Shown here: positions 27,601 through 35,046 of the stretch, one piece after another | Layout: the number at the start of each line of letters is the position of its first letter | Numbering within the stretch: the stretch's first letter is position 1 | Assembly: GCA_030448005.1 (NCBI GenBank) | Contig: JAUJNT010000001.1 | Span: 253,338 to 317,337 of the forward strand | Reading direction: 5' to 3' | From: Thermoleophilaceae bacterium | GTDB lineage: Bacteria; Actinomycetota; Thermoleophilia; Solirubrobacterales; Thermoleophilaceae | Length of the DNA: 64,000 bases | Program-made: the position numbers and the translations under genes | Notes under the pieces: generated by a model | Database searches by the model: none | What the model was told of the DNA's origin: nothing | Seen by the model: the letters and a program-made list of their open reading frames with translations, nothing else

Positions 27601-28224
27601 CACCGCCGCGATGTCCGTGCCCAGCAGCATCTTGCCCCCGTTTGGCAGCAGCGAGACCGAGGCCTGAATCGGAACGGCCCTCCCCGTCAGGCGAAATGCC
27701 TGCCGCGCGCCGAAGATCGAGGCCTTGACCTCGAGGATGTCCTGCGCGGTCTCGACGATGATGAGGTCGACGCCGCCCTCCAGCAACCCCTGCGCCTGCT
27801 CGGTGAAGACCTCGTAGAGCTCCGGGAAGGTGATCTTTCCGAGGGTCGGATCGTCTGAGGCGGGCAGATGCCCTGTGGGGCCGATCGACCCCGCCACGAA
27901 CCGGTCCTCGCCCGCAGCCTTGCGCGCGATCTCGGCTGCGCGGCGATTGATCTCGAGCGTATGGTCAGCCAGGCCCCACTCGTCGAGCTTGATCCGGCTG
28001 GCCTGAAAGGTGTCCGTCTCGAGCACCTCGGCACCGGCCTCGACCATCGAGGCGTGCACACCCTCGATCACGTCGGGCCGGTTGAGGACCAGCGCCTCAT
28101 GGCACTTGCCCTTCAGGCCCCCGTAGTCCTCCGCGGTGAGGTCGAACTGCTCGAGCGTGGCCCCCATGCCGCCGTCGAAGACCACCGTGCGCCGCCTGAC
28201 GGTGTCTATGTACTCGCGCGCCAT
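24643..28224 (-). CDS. metH: Cobalamin-dependent methionine synthase
   Basis: About 1,193 residues, a full multi-domain MetH that methylates homocysteine using methyltetrahydrofolate. Domains in order: homocysteine-binding barrel (TVVFDGGMGATLEQF, Zn Cys in GLNCSTGPEDM and GGCCGTTPDH); pterin-binding (ERVNSQGSRRAKKLL, AHVLDLCVALTERAD); B12 cap; cobalamin domain with the ligand motif GDVHDIGKSLV; and the SAM-activation domain (RHVLFKLHWGGRG, YFPCNADGNEL, RRYSWGYPACPD). ATG 28224 (MAREYIDTVRR) is preferred over the upstream in-frame start. A 26-bp palindrome lies about 30 bp before the start. A decayed copy of its 3' end is at about 16.4-16.8 kb. Confidence 0.97.
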   Translation of the reverse strand: MAREYIDTVRRRTVVFDGGMGATLEQFDLTAEDYGGLKGKCHEALVLNRPDVIEGVHASMVEAGAEVLETDTFQASRIKLDEWGLADHTLEINRRAAEIARKAAGEDRFVAGSIGPTGHLPASDDPTLGKITFPELYEVFTEQAQGLLEGGVDLIIVETAQDILEVKASIFGARQAFRLTGRAVPIQASVSLLPNGGKMLLGTDIAAVLTTLTALEVDVLGLNCSTGPEDMRDAIRYLGEHSPVPVHCIPNAGIPIQGPEGETIFPAEPDPLAATLQEFVEKNGISIVGGCCGTTPDHIRAIVDRVGGRDAPPRPAPGPPMVSSMMSATPLAQEPAPTIVGERVNSQGSRRAKKLLLEDDYDGLLNIATGQVEGGAHVLDLCVALTERADEDEQMRVLAKRVSLELPAPIQVDSTEPEVMKRALEQIPGRAIVNSVNLEAGRDKLDTVVPLAKAHGAALIALTIDEVGMAKTRERKLEVAKRIRDLVCDEHGLDPELLIFDALTFTLTTGDEEWRPSAVETIEGIRMIKSEIPGVKTSLGVSNVSFGISPNARRVLNSVFLHHCVQAGLDLAMVHPAEVTPYPEIPENERELTDNLVFNRSEDALERFIEHFESKGEEAEGEAADPTAEMEPEEALHWHILRRKKEGVEDWIDRSNEKIGAVPTLNQVLLPAMKEVGDKFGSGELILPFVLQSAEVMKRAVARLENYLDKLEGHTKGTVVIATVFGDVHDIGKSLVNTILTNNGYTVVDLGKQVPVDTIISAAEEHDADAIGLSALLVSTSKQMPICVGELNDRGLAFPVLVGGAAINRDFGRRMLYPKGKESDEIYDPGVFYCKDAFQGLDTMDALIDEDTRAGLVEKIRSEARTLREKPVVKDTGPPVTDASVRSAARTDTPVPTPPFWGAREIEVDLDDVFPHLDRHVLFKLHWGGRGKKGEEWERIVEGDGEDEGFRPKLERMWRDQDYLHPRAKLGYFPCNADGNELVIFDPEDHDRELTRLVFPRQPRHDRICLSDFYRPLESGERDVVALQGVTVGDEVTELMAQLERDGEFAEQLFTHGLGVQSAEGLAEWLHSRVREELGIEPDQGRRYSWGYPACPDQSEHTKVWELLGLDEVGMYLSDGFAVMPEQSTVAIVSHHPQAVYFGMKSGFIPEEKAPDELIAGGERGGELPPDEDPEEGASEQEGEARAADEIPV

Positions 28225-28250
28225 CCAATCCAGGCTATCGAAAGCAGGCA

Positions 28251-28276
28251 AACCTTGACAAGCTCGTGTCAAGGTT
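28251..28276 (-). promoter_or_regulatory. Perfect palindrome upstream of metH
   Basis: Arms AACCTTGACA (28251-28260) and TGTCAAGGTT (28267-28276) around a six-base spacer, 27 bases upstream of the metH start. Each arm carries a -35-like TTGACA or TTGTCA element. The symmetry fits a dimeric repressor operator or a leader hairpin. No cobalamin or SAM riboswitch consensus was found here. Confidence 0.55.
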
Positions 28277-28342
28277 GCCGGTCACACCCGCCGGACCGGC
28301 TCGGACCGCCCGGCGGGCGCGCCGGGCGCTACCTGCCCGGAG

Positions 28343-30673
28343 TCAGGCCTCGGCCTCCGCCGCCCCCTCGCGACTGTGCCGCGAGGCGGCCGCCAACTCG
28401 ACGGGGGTGGCATGCAGCGCCCGCAGGCGGAGGTCCTTCCACGACATGCCCTCGCGCACGAGCGCCGGCATGCCCAGAGCCACGGCGGTTGCGATCTCGA
28501 CCGCCTGCAGGATGATTCCGTAGGCCAGGGCGTCGGTCTTGCCCACGCCGTAGGCCGAGAGCACGACCACGCAGGCGGCCTGGAAGACACCCAGGTTGGA
28601 AGGCGTGGCCGGAAGCGCGGCGGTCACGTTGACGGCGAACAGCACCGCCGCCGCCGCACCTACGCCGGCCCGGTGGTCCAGCCCGAGCGCCACCAGGAGC
28701 ACGTAGCACGAGAGCCACTGGATCGCCCATGCGGTGAGCTGTGCGGTCGTGGCCCAGGCCGCGAGCCTGGGCTGGCGAAAGACCCCGAGGCCGCTGCGCA
28801 CCCGTTCTGTCGCCGAGCGGGCCACGGCAGCGGCGTGCCGGACGCGGGCAAAGCGCGAGGGCTTTCCCCGCCGCAGCAGGGCCGGAGCGCTCAGAAGCAG
28901 GGCTATCACCACCAGCGGGGCGATCGTTGCCACCACCAGGGCGTCCTCGCCCCCCCTGAAGATCCCCACGGTGGCGAACATGATCGAGCCGAGCACGACG
29001 AGTGCGAGGATGTTGAGCAGCGTCTGCGAGACGAGCGTGCCGAGCACCACCGGGAACCGGTCGCGCACCCGCCCGAGCCGGCGGGACAGGATGAGCGCGC
29101 GCGAGGGCTCGCCGAGGCGGGCCGGAAGGGTGGCCGACATCAGGACGCCCACCATCGTCGCCCGGGCGGTGTCGCGGCGGTGAACCGGCGTCCCGGGCAG
29201 GGCGGCGCGAACGATCGCGTTCCACGCCTCCGCGCGGACCAGCATCGAGAGGCACATGAGCCCGAACGCCAGGAGCACCCAGACCGGGGTGGCGGCGACC
29301 ACCGCATGACCGATCTTCTCGATTCCCAGTTGGTCGACCGCCAGGGCAGCGAGGCCAATGCCTCCCGCTGCCGCCGCCACCAAGGCCACCCGCCGTGCCA
29401 CCCGCGCCGCGGCGCGACGGCCTGCCTTCGCAACGGCGGGCTCGAGCGATGGAAGCCGCCGGGGCCGCACCGCAGCCTCCCCGTCGGCGGGCGCCAGGCC
29501 CATTCGGATGGCTGCGCGCGATCCACGGCCCTCGGTCACGGCGGCTGCCTGGGCATCGCGGTAGGCCTCGATCACCTCGCTCGCGACCTGCGGCCAGGCA
29601 ACGCGCCGGGCGCGCCGGCGCGCCGCCTCGGACATGCGGGCACGAAGGTCGCGGTCGAGCGCCAGGGACCGGAGGGCCTCGCCCAGCTGGGCCGGATCGG
29701 CGAGGGGCACCAGCAGCCCGTCCTGGCCGTGCCTGACCACATCGCGGTAGCCCGCGATGTCCGATGCCACGACGGGCGTGCCCGACGCGAATGCCTCCGT
29801 CAGGACCATGCCGAAGCTCTCGCCGCCGAGGGACGGAGCGCAGAGCAGGTCCGCCCGCCCGAGCAGGCGCCACTTCTCCTCCTCGGAGACGCGGCCCGCC
29901 ACGTGCACCCCCTCCGAGTCGAACAGGATCGGATCGACCTCCTCCCTGGCGGCGCCTGCCACCGTGAGCCGCGCGTTTACGCCGGCGGTGCGCAGCGCCT
30001 CGAAGGCTCGCAGTAGGACCGGCAGCCCCTTGCGCGCCTCGGCGCGGCCCACGAACAGGATCTCGAGGGCGCCGTCCCCGTGCTCGGCGTGCGCCGGGCG
30101 CGCGGCCGACAGGTCGACCCCGTTCGGGACGATGCGGTAGCGCCCGCCGTAGAAGCGCTCGGCCGTCCAGCGCGCGGCCTCCGACACCGCGATCCGCACG
30201 TGGAGCTTGTTGTAGAGGCGGCTGGCACCGGCGGCCGCCCACCATCGGTTGATCGGGGCGTTGGTGGAGTAGCAGTGAAAGGTGCCCACGAGCGGGACCT
30301 TCGCGGCCTCCACGGCGTACCAGCTCACGGCCGGGGCGTTTGGCTCGTGCACGTGGACCACGTCGTAGCCGCCGCCGCGCAGTTCGCGTCTGAGGAGGCC
30401 CACCGCCTCCGGGGATACCGAGAGGTTGGACACCGCGCCGTTGGCCGGCACGCCGACCGTCCGCCCGAGCGGGACCAGGTAGTCGGGCATGGGGCGTCTG
30501 TCCGGCGCCGCGCCGCGATGAGCGATGCGCGCCAGCCGATCGTCGGGGTCGTACGGAGCAAGCAGCCGGACATCGTGACCCTGGCCCATGAGCTCCTCCG
30601 CGAGCGCCTCCACGTGGCGACCGACACCGCCTGGATAGGTGTACGAGTACGGTGAAACGAGCCCTACGCGCAC
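28343..30673 (-). CDS. GT4 glycosyltransferase fused to an LPG-synthase-like membrane domain
   Basis: GTG 30673 gives 776 residues. Residues 1 to about 375 are a GT-B glycosyltransferase of family 4, PimA-like: GLVSPYSYTYPGGVGRHVEA, VVHVHEPNAP, FVGRAEARKGLPVL and the donor-binding ESFGMVLTEAFASGTPVVAS. After an Arg-rich linker, residues about 440-750 are a UPF0104/lysylphosphatidylglycerol-synthase-type membrane region with six to eight helices (MVGVLMSATLPARLGEPSRA, ALPATPSNLGVFQ). Such fusions suggest making a glycolipid and moving it across the membrane, for example a phosphatidylinositol mannoside, which is inference. It is divergent from the HemQ-like gene. Confidence 0.88.
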   Translation of the reverse strand: MRVGLVSPYSYTYPGGVGRHVEALAEELMGQGHDVRLLAPYDPDDRLARIAHRGAAPDRRPMPDYLVPLGRTVGVPANGAVSNLSVSPEAVGLLRRELRGGGYDVVHVHEPNAPAVSWYAVEAAKVPLVGTFHCYSTNAPINRWWAAAGASRLYNKLHVRIAVSEAARWTAERFYGGRYRIVPNGVDLSAARPAHAEHGDGALEILFVGRAEARKGLPVLLRAFEALRTAGVNARLTVAGAAREEVDPILFDSEGVHVAGRVSEEEKWRLLGRADLLCAPSLGGESFGMVLTEAFASGTPVVASDIAGYRDVVRHGQDGLLVPLADPAQLGEALRSLALDRDLRARMSEAARRRARRVAWPQVASEVIEAYRDAQAAAVTEGRGSRAAIRMGLAPADGEAAVRPRRLPSLEPAVAKAGRRAAARVARRVALVAAAAGGIGLAALAVDQLGIEKIGHAVVAATPVWVLLAFGLMCLSMLVRAEAWNAIVRAALPGTPVHRRDTARATMVGVLMSATLPARLGEPSRALILSRRLGRVRDRFPVVLGTLVSQTLLNILALVVLGSIMFATVGIFRGGEDALVVATIAPLVVIALLLSAPALLRRGKPSRFARVRHAAAVARSATERVRSGLGVFRQPRLAAWATTAQLTAWAIQWLSCYVLLVALGLDHRAGVGAAAAVLFAVNVTAALPATPSNLGVFQAACVVVLSAYGVGKTDALAYGIILQAVEIATAVALGMPALVREGMSWKDLRLRALHATPVELAAASRHSREGAAEAEA

Positions 30674-30685
30674 CGCGCCATCGTA

Positions 30686-31399
30686 GTGGACCTTCCGGAA
30701 TGCGCCACACTTCTCGCCGTGGGCCGCCGAAGCTTTCTCAAGCTCACCTTCATCCGCGTCCCGCCGGAGTGGAGGCGACGCGACGCGGCCGAGCGAGCCC
30801 GTGACAAGCAGGAGTTCATCGCGGCCTGCCGCAGCTTCTCGGATGAGCACTTCCTGCGCACCTACTCCCTCGTGGGCACCCGTGGCGACTGCGACCTGAT
30901 GGTTCGCGCCGTGGCGCCCACGCTCGATCCGATCCACCAGCTGCACGTGCTGCTCAACCAGAGCGGGCTCATGCACTGGGCGGAGATCTCGCACTCCTAC
31001 CTCGCGATGACCAAGGAGTCGGTCTACTCGGATGAGCCGATGCCGCTCGAGCCCCGTCCGGGCTCGGATGCCAGGTACCTGATCGTCTACCCGATGTGGA
31101 AGAAGCGCGAGTGGTACCTACTGGCGCCGGAGGAGAGGATGCGCATCATGCGCGGCCACATCGAGACGGGTAAGCGCTACACGGGCATCGAGATCAACAC
31201 CGCCTACTCCTACGGCCTCGACGACCAGGAGTTCGTGGTCTCCTTCAACGCCGACGAGCCGGCCGAGTTCCTCGACCTGGTCCAGGAGCTCCGCTCCACG
31301 GAGTCGAGCGCCTACACGGAGTCCGAGACCCCCATCTTCACCTGTATCAGCGCCACGCCGGAGCGCGCGCTCGACGCGCTCGACGGCGAGGCGGGTTAA
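30686..31399 (+). CDS. Chlorite-dismutase-family protein, HemQ-like
   Basis: A 237-residue protein (or about 226 from GTG 30719). The C-terminal half carries the family core: YPMWKKREWYLLAPEERMRI, RGHIETGKRYTGIEINTAYS and LDDQEFVVSFNADEPAEF. The His in RGHIETG matches the proximal haem ligand, and the Tyr at the start of YPMWKK matches the catalytic Tyr of actinobacterial coproheme decarboxylase. This suggests the last step of the coproporphyrin-dependent haem route. No other haem gene lies nearby, so the pathway role is by family. Only 12 bp separate its start from the divergent glycosyltransferase. Confidence 0.82.
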   Translation: MDLPECATLLAVGRRSFLKLTFIRVPPEWRRRDAAERARDKQEFIAACRSFSDEHFLRTYSLVGTRGDCDLMVRAVAPTLDPIHQLHVLLNQSGLMHWAEISHSYLAMTKESVYSDEPMPLEPRPGSDARYLIVYPMWKKREWYLLAPEERMRIMRGHIETGKRYTGIEINTAYSYGLDDQEFVVSFNADEPAEFLDLVQELRSTESSAYTESETPIFTCISATPERALDALDGEAG

Positions 31400-31435
31400 C
31401 CCCAGCCTGGCGGCGAGCGAGGCCGGCGGTCTGAG

Positions 31436-32842
31436 CTATCCGGACCGGCGTCCTGCCGCCTCGATCATCTCCTCGAGGCGCGTGAACTTCACGCGCGGGC
31501 GCCCGCGCGGCTCCCCTGCGGCCACCTCGGCGGCGTCGATCAGCTGCCAGCCGGCGAAGCTAACGAAATCCGGCTTGCGCTCGGCGATCAGCGCCTCGAT
31601 CGACCGAGGGTCGGCGTCCGCGGGCTCTGGCAGCCGGCCTTCGGCCATGTCCTCGAGCAGGTGGTCCACGGTCTCCTGGGCATCGCGCTTGTTGGTCCCG
31701 ATGACCCCGGACGGGCCACGCTTGATCCAGCCCACGACGTACTCCCCGGGAATCGCGTGCTGTGCCTTGGGGTCGATGATGCGGCCCTCCTCGTTGGGGA
31801 TAGCGCCCTTCCAGTCGTCGAAGGGCACCCCCTCGATCGGGACGCCCCGATACCCGATCGAGCGGAAGACGATGCCCGCCTCCAGCGTCTCGTGATCACC
31901 GGTCGCCTTGGCGATGAGAGCGCCTTCCCCGCCGTGGTCGAGCTCATTCCTCACAAGCTCCACCGCCTCCACCTTGCCGTCCCCGTGGATCGCGACGGGC
32001 GAGCGCAGGAAGCGCAGCACCACCCGCCGGCGCTTGCCGGCCGGCTCTCGCCGCGAGTAGTCGGTCAGGATCTCCACGTTTCGGCGGGCGGTGATCTCGC
32101 CCTCCCCCTCGATCGAGCGGGCGCTGTGGTCATCGAGCTCGACCTCCTCGGGGTAGACGATCACGTCGGCGTCGGTCAGCTCTCCCAGCTCGCGCAGCTC
32201 GGGGTTGGTGAACGCCGCCTGGGCGGGGCCTCGCCGCCCGACGATCACGACCTCCTCAATGCCGCTGTCGGCCATCGGGTGGATAGCGTGATCGGCGGTA
32301 TCGGTGCCCTCGAGCTCCTCCCGGGGAAGGAGCAGCATCCTCGCCACGTCCATCGCCACGTTGCCGTTTCCGATCACAACGGCACGCCTGCACGACAGAT
32401 CGAACTTCAGGTCCCGATAGTCGGGATGGGCGTTGTACCAGGCCACGAACTCGGTGGCGGCCCAGCTGCCGGGCAGGTCCTCGCCCTCGATGCCCATGCG
32501 GCGGTCGGTCTGGGCGCCCACGGCGTAGATCACCGCGTGATAGTGGGCCTTCAACTCGGCGTGGCTGAGGTCCTTGCCCACCTCGACGTTGCCGAAGAAG
32601 CGGAAGCCGGGTCTTGCGGCGGTCTTCTCATACACGCGGGTCACCGACTTGATCTTCGGGTGATCGGGCGCCACGCCCGCCCGCACGAGCCCGAAGGGGG
32701 TGGGGAGCCTGTCGAACAGGTCCACCTCCACCGTGACCTCCTTGGCGCTCAGCAGGTGCCCGGCGGAGTAGAACCCCGCGGGCCCTGACCCCACCACCGC
32801 CACTCGCAGAGGATGCTCGGGTGTTCCCGGGAGCGGGGCCAT
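31436..32842 (-). CDS. Ferredoxin/adrenodoxin-type NADP+ reductase (FprA-like)
   Basis: A 468-residue flavoprotein from ATG 32842 (MAPLPGTPEHPLRVAVVG). FAD-binding GxGxxG is in VVGSGPAGFYSAGHLL; the substrate region FGLVRAGVAPDHPKIKSV and the NADP-binding AVVIGNGNVAMDVARMLL are diagnostic of the FprA/adrenodoxin reductase family. The C-terminal GWIKRGPSGVIGTNKRDA is also typical. It transfers electrons from NADPH to ferredoxin-like partners. It lies just downstream of the alkB-rubA-tetR operon on the same strand, so it could supply electrons to AlkB via rubredoxin; that link is inference. Confidence 0.93.
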   Translation of the reverse strand: MAPLPGTPEHPLRVAVVGSGPAGFYSAGHLLSAKEVTVEVDLFDRLPTPFGLVRAGVAPDHPKIKSVTRVYEKTAARPGFRFFGNVEVGKDLSHAELKAHYHAVIYAVGAQTDRRMGIEGEDLPGSWAATEFVAWYNAHPDYRDLKFDLSCRRAVVIGNGNVAMDVARMLLLPREELEGTDTADHAIHPMADSGIEEVVIVGRRGPAQAAFTNPELRELGELTDADVIVYPEEVELDDHSARSIEGEGEITARRNVEILTDYSRREPAGKRRRVVLRFLRSPVAIHGDGKVEAVELVRNELDHGGEGALIAKATGDHETLEAGIVFRSIGYRGVPIEGVPFDDWKGAIPNEEGRIIDPKAQHAIPGEYVVGWIKRGPSGVIGTNKRDAQETVDHLLEDMAEGRLPEPADADPRSIEALIAERKPDFVSFAGWQLIDAAEVAAGEPRGRPRVKFTRLEEMIEAAGRRSG

Positions 32843-32890
32843 GTCAGTGAGGCACCGGCGCACGCGGCGGTCCGCGGCGGCGGCCGGCGA

Positions 32891-33589
32891 TCATACGAGG
32901 GGCTTGCCCGGGCCGGAGACGAGTCGCGCGCGGTCTTCCTGGCCGGCGTCGGCAAGCACGTCCTCGAGGTAGGGGCCGAGCACGGTGCTCACCGAGGTTG
33001 CGGTCAGGCCCGCGGGACCGGCCGGCAGCGTGGCGTAGCTGATCCCCAGGCGCACGAGGCACTCGGCGAGGAGATCGGCGGCGCCCCGCTCGAGCATCGG
33101 CCAGCCCGCCACCATCACCTCCGCCAGCCGCTCGGCCGCCCGGCCGACGATGGCCCCGCCGCCCGTGGTCACGAGGGCCAGCAGGCCGTTCTCGGCGCCG
33201 TCGAGCACGATGGAGCGCACGAGCGGGTCCCCCCGGGCGGCGGTCAGGAACACATCGAAGGCCCCAGCGAGCGCCGCCCGGGGATCGTCGAGGCGCCCGC
33301 GCAGGGCGCCCTCGACGGCCACGAGGAAGCGGTCGCTCTCGCGCATGACGAGGGCGCGCGCGAACTCCTCGCGCGAGCCGAACTCCTTGTAGAGCGTCTG
33401 ACGGCTCACCCCTGCCGTGCGCGCGATGTCGCGCATGGTGATCTCTCCCCAGCTGCGGCGCTCGAGCTCGTCGCGCGCCGCGTCGAGCAGCGTGTCTCGC
33501 AGCAGCTCTCGCGCCGCCTCGCGGTAGAGCTTGGGCTCGCCGGAGGTCCGCACAGCGCGGGCGGTGGCGGCTGAAGAGGACGAGCTCAC
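32891..33589 (-). CDS. TetR-family regulator of the alkane operon
   Basis: A 232-residue TetR regulator from GTG 33589, one base past the rubredoxin stop. The helix-turn-helix is ITMRDIARTAGVSRQTLYKE, followed by FGSREEFARALV. The ligand-binding C-terminal domain is Ala/Leu-rich. A longer start at 33622 would overlap rubredoxin and is less likely. The alkB-rubA-tetR order is the usual actinobacterial alkane hydroxylase arrangement, and this protein is the probable repressor responding to alkanes or their fatty-acid products. Confidence 0.88.
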   Translation of the reverse strand: MSSSSSAATARAVRTSGEPKLYREAARELLRDTLLDAARDELERRSWGEITMRDIARTAGVSRQTLYKEFGSREEFARALVMRESDRFLVAVEGALRGRLDDPRAALAGAFDVFLTAARGDPLVRSIVLDGAENGLLALVTTGGGAIVGRAAERLAEVMVAGWPMLERGAADLLAECLVRLGISYATLPAGPAGLTATSVSTVLGPYLEDVLADAGQEDRARLVSGPGKPLV

Positions 33590-33590
33590 G

Positions 33591-33755
33591 TCAGTCGGCG
33601 GGCTCGAAGTCGACCTTGTCACGCACGCCGCAGTCGGGGCAGGCCCAGTCCTCGGGAACCTCTGTCCACGGCGTGCCGGGCGGAAAGCCCTCGCGCGGGT
33701 GTCCCGCCTGCTCGTCGTACACGTAGTCGCACGCCGGGCAGCGAAAGCGGCTCAC
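33591..33755 (-). CDS. rubA: Rubredoxin (electron carrier for AlkB)
   Basis: A 54-residue protein with two iron-binding knuckles: FRCPACDYVYDEQAG and DWACPDCGVRDKVDF. The start GTG 33755 overlaps the alkB stop by four bases (GTGA). Rubredoxin passes electrons from a reductase to the di-iron centre of AlkB. The CPAC/CPDC pair is of the AlkG2-like type able to support alkane hydroxylation. Only the spacing to alkB and the TetR gene, and not a unique motif, ties it to this operon. Confidence 0.93.
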   Translation of the reverse strand: MSRFRCPACDYVYDEQAGHPREGFPPGTPWTEVPEDWACPDCGVRDKVDFEPAD

Positions 33756-34963
33756 GGGCCTGCCCGCCGCCCGGTGAGCGAGTGCCGCCGGGGCTTCGCG
33801 TTCACGCGGCTGAGGTCACCCCCGTAGTGCTCGAGCAGGCGGCGGTCCATCACCCGCCGCCAGAGCGGCGGGAGCGCCGCCAGCACGATCATGCCGGCGT
33901 ATCCCGTCGGGAGCTGCGGGGCCTCGTCCACGTGGCGCAGCGCCTGATAGCGGCGCGTCGGGTTGGCGTGGTGATCCGAGTGGCGCTGGAGGTGGTAGAG
34001 CAGCACGTTCGATGCCACGTTGTTGCTGTTCCAGCTGTGCTCGGGACGGCAGAGCTCGTAGCGCCCGTCCTCGCGCCTCTGGCGGCGAAGGCCATAGTGC
34101 TCGAGGTAGTTGACGACCTCCAGCAGCAGAAACCCTCCGACGGCCTGGATCAGCAGATACGGAAGGACGACCGGGCCGAAGACGATCGTCAGCCCGGCAA
34201 AAAGGACGAAGGTCATCGCCCACGCGTTGAGGATGTCGTTGCGAAGCGTCCAGCGCGACTTGCCCATGCGGCTGAGCCGCCTGCCCTCGATCTCCCAGCT
34301 CGAGCGCAGGCTGCCGAGCACCGTGCGCGGGACGAACGCGTAGAAGCTCTCACCCATGCGCGAGCTGGCCGGGTCCTCCGGCGTGGCCACACGCACGTGA
34401 TGGCCGCGGTTGTGCTCGATGAAGAAGTGCCCGTACGCGCTCTGTGCCAGTGCCACCTTGCTCAGCCAGCGCTCGCTTCTGGCCCGCTTGTGGCCGAGCT
34501 CGTGGGCGGTGTTGATCGCGATACCACTCACCATCGCCGTTGTGAGCGCCAGCCCGACGCTCTCGATCGTGGACAGGTCGCCGCTCGACCACAGCCAGCA
34601 CGCCAGCACGAGCCCGGCGTACTGGAGCGGGATGAAGGCATAGGTGCACCAGCGGTAGTAGCGGTCCCGCTCGAGCCACTTGAGCACGCTGTCCGGAGGG
34701 TTCTCGGCGTCGGTGCCGATCAGCAGGTCGAGCAACGGGAACACCCCGAACACCAGGAGCGGGCCCAAGAACCAGAAGATCGAGAGACCAGTGGCCTCCA
34801 CGAGGCCCCATGCGAGGAACGGGAGCGTCGGCACGAACAGGCCGAGCAGCCACGCGTAGCGCTTGCCGTCCCGCCAGCTCGCGGACTTCCCGGCTTGCTC
34901 GTCGATCCCGGCCGGCACCTGGCCCGTCCCGCCCGCCACAGTTGCTACGCGCTCCCCCGTCAT
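33752..34963 (-). CDS. alkB: Alkane 1-monooxygenase
   Basis: A 403-residue integral membrane di-iron enzyme that hydroxylates terminal carbons of alkanes. All histidine boxes are visible: NTAHELGHKR, EHNRGHH, VVNYLEHYGL and LQRHSDHHANP. Several hydrophobic helices (such as LGLFVPTLPFLAWGLVE) surround them. Start ATG 34963. It is the first gene of the alkB-rubA-tetR operon, with FprA-like reductase downstream. This indicates ability to use medium or long alkanes, or fatty-chain hydroxylation. Confidence 0.97.
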   Translation of the reverse strand: MTGERVATVAGGTGQVPAGIDEQAGKSASWRDGKRYAWLLGLFVPTLPFLAWGLVEATGLSIFWFLGPLLVFGVFPLLDLLIGTDAENPPDSVLKWLERDRYYRWCTYAFIPLQYAGLVLACWLWSSGDLSTIESVGLALTTAMVSGIAINTAHELGHKRARSERWLSKVALAQSAYGHFFIEHNRGHHVRVATPEDPASSRMGESFYAFVPRTVLGSLRSSWEIEGRRLSRMGKSRWTLRNDILNAWAMTFVLFAGLTIVFGPVVLPYLLIQAVGGFLLLEVVNYLEHYGLRRQRREDGRYELCRPEHSWNSNNVASNVLLYHLQRHSDHHANPTRRYQALRHVDEAPQLPTGYAGMIVLAALPPLWRRVMDRRLLEHYGGDLSRVNAKPRRHSLTGRRAGP

Positions 34964-34984
34964 AGATGACCTTGATGTTCGCCT

Positions 34985-35011
34985 AGTTTACACACGAGCG
35001 CATTGTGTCAA
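34985..35011 (-). promoter_or_regulatory. Candidate alkB promoter and operator
   Basis: On the coding strand TTGACA (35011-35006) is followed after 15 bases by TAAACT (34990-34985), about 20 bases before the alkB start. The intervening sequence holds ACACA and TGTGT arms, a short dyad that could be the TetR operator. The spacing is shorter than ideal. Confidence 0.45.
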
Positions 35012-35046
35012 GAGGACCCCCATTCGGGGGCACGCGGAAGGCGGCG

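Noticed and set aside
28225..28342. Possible cobalamin or SAM riboswitch before metH
   Set aside because: No B12-box or SAM core consensus seen; only a simple palindrome is present.
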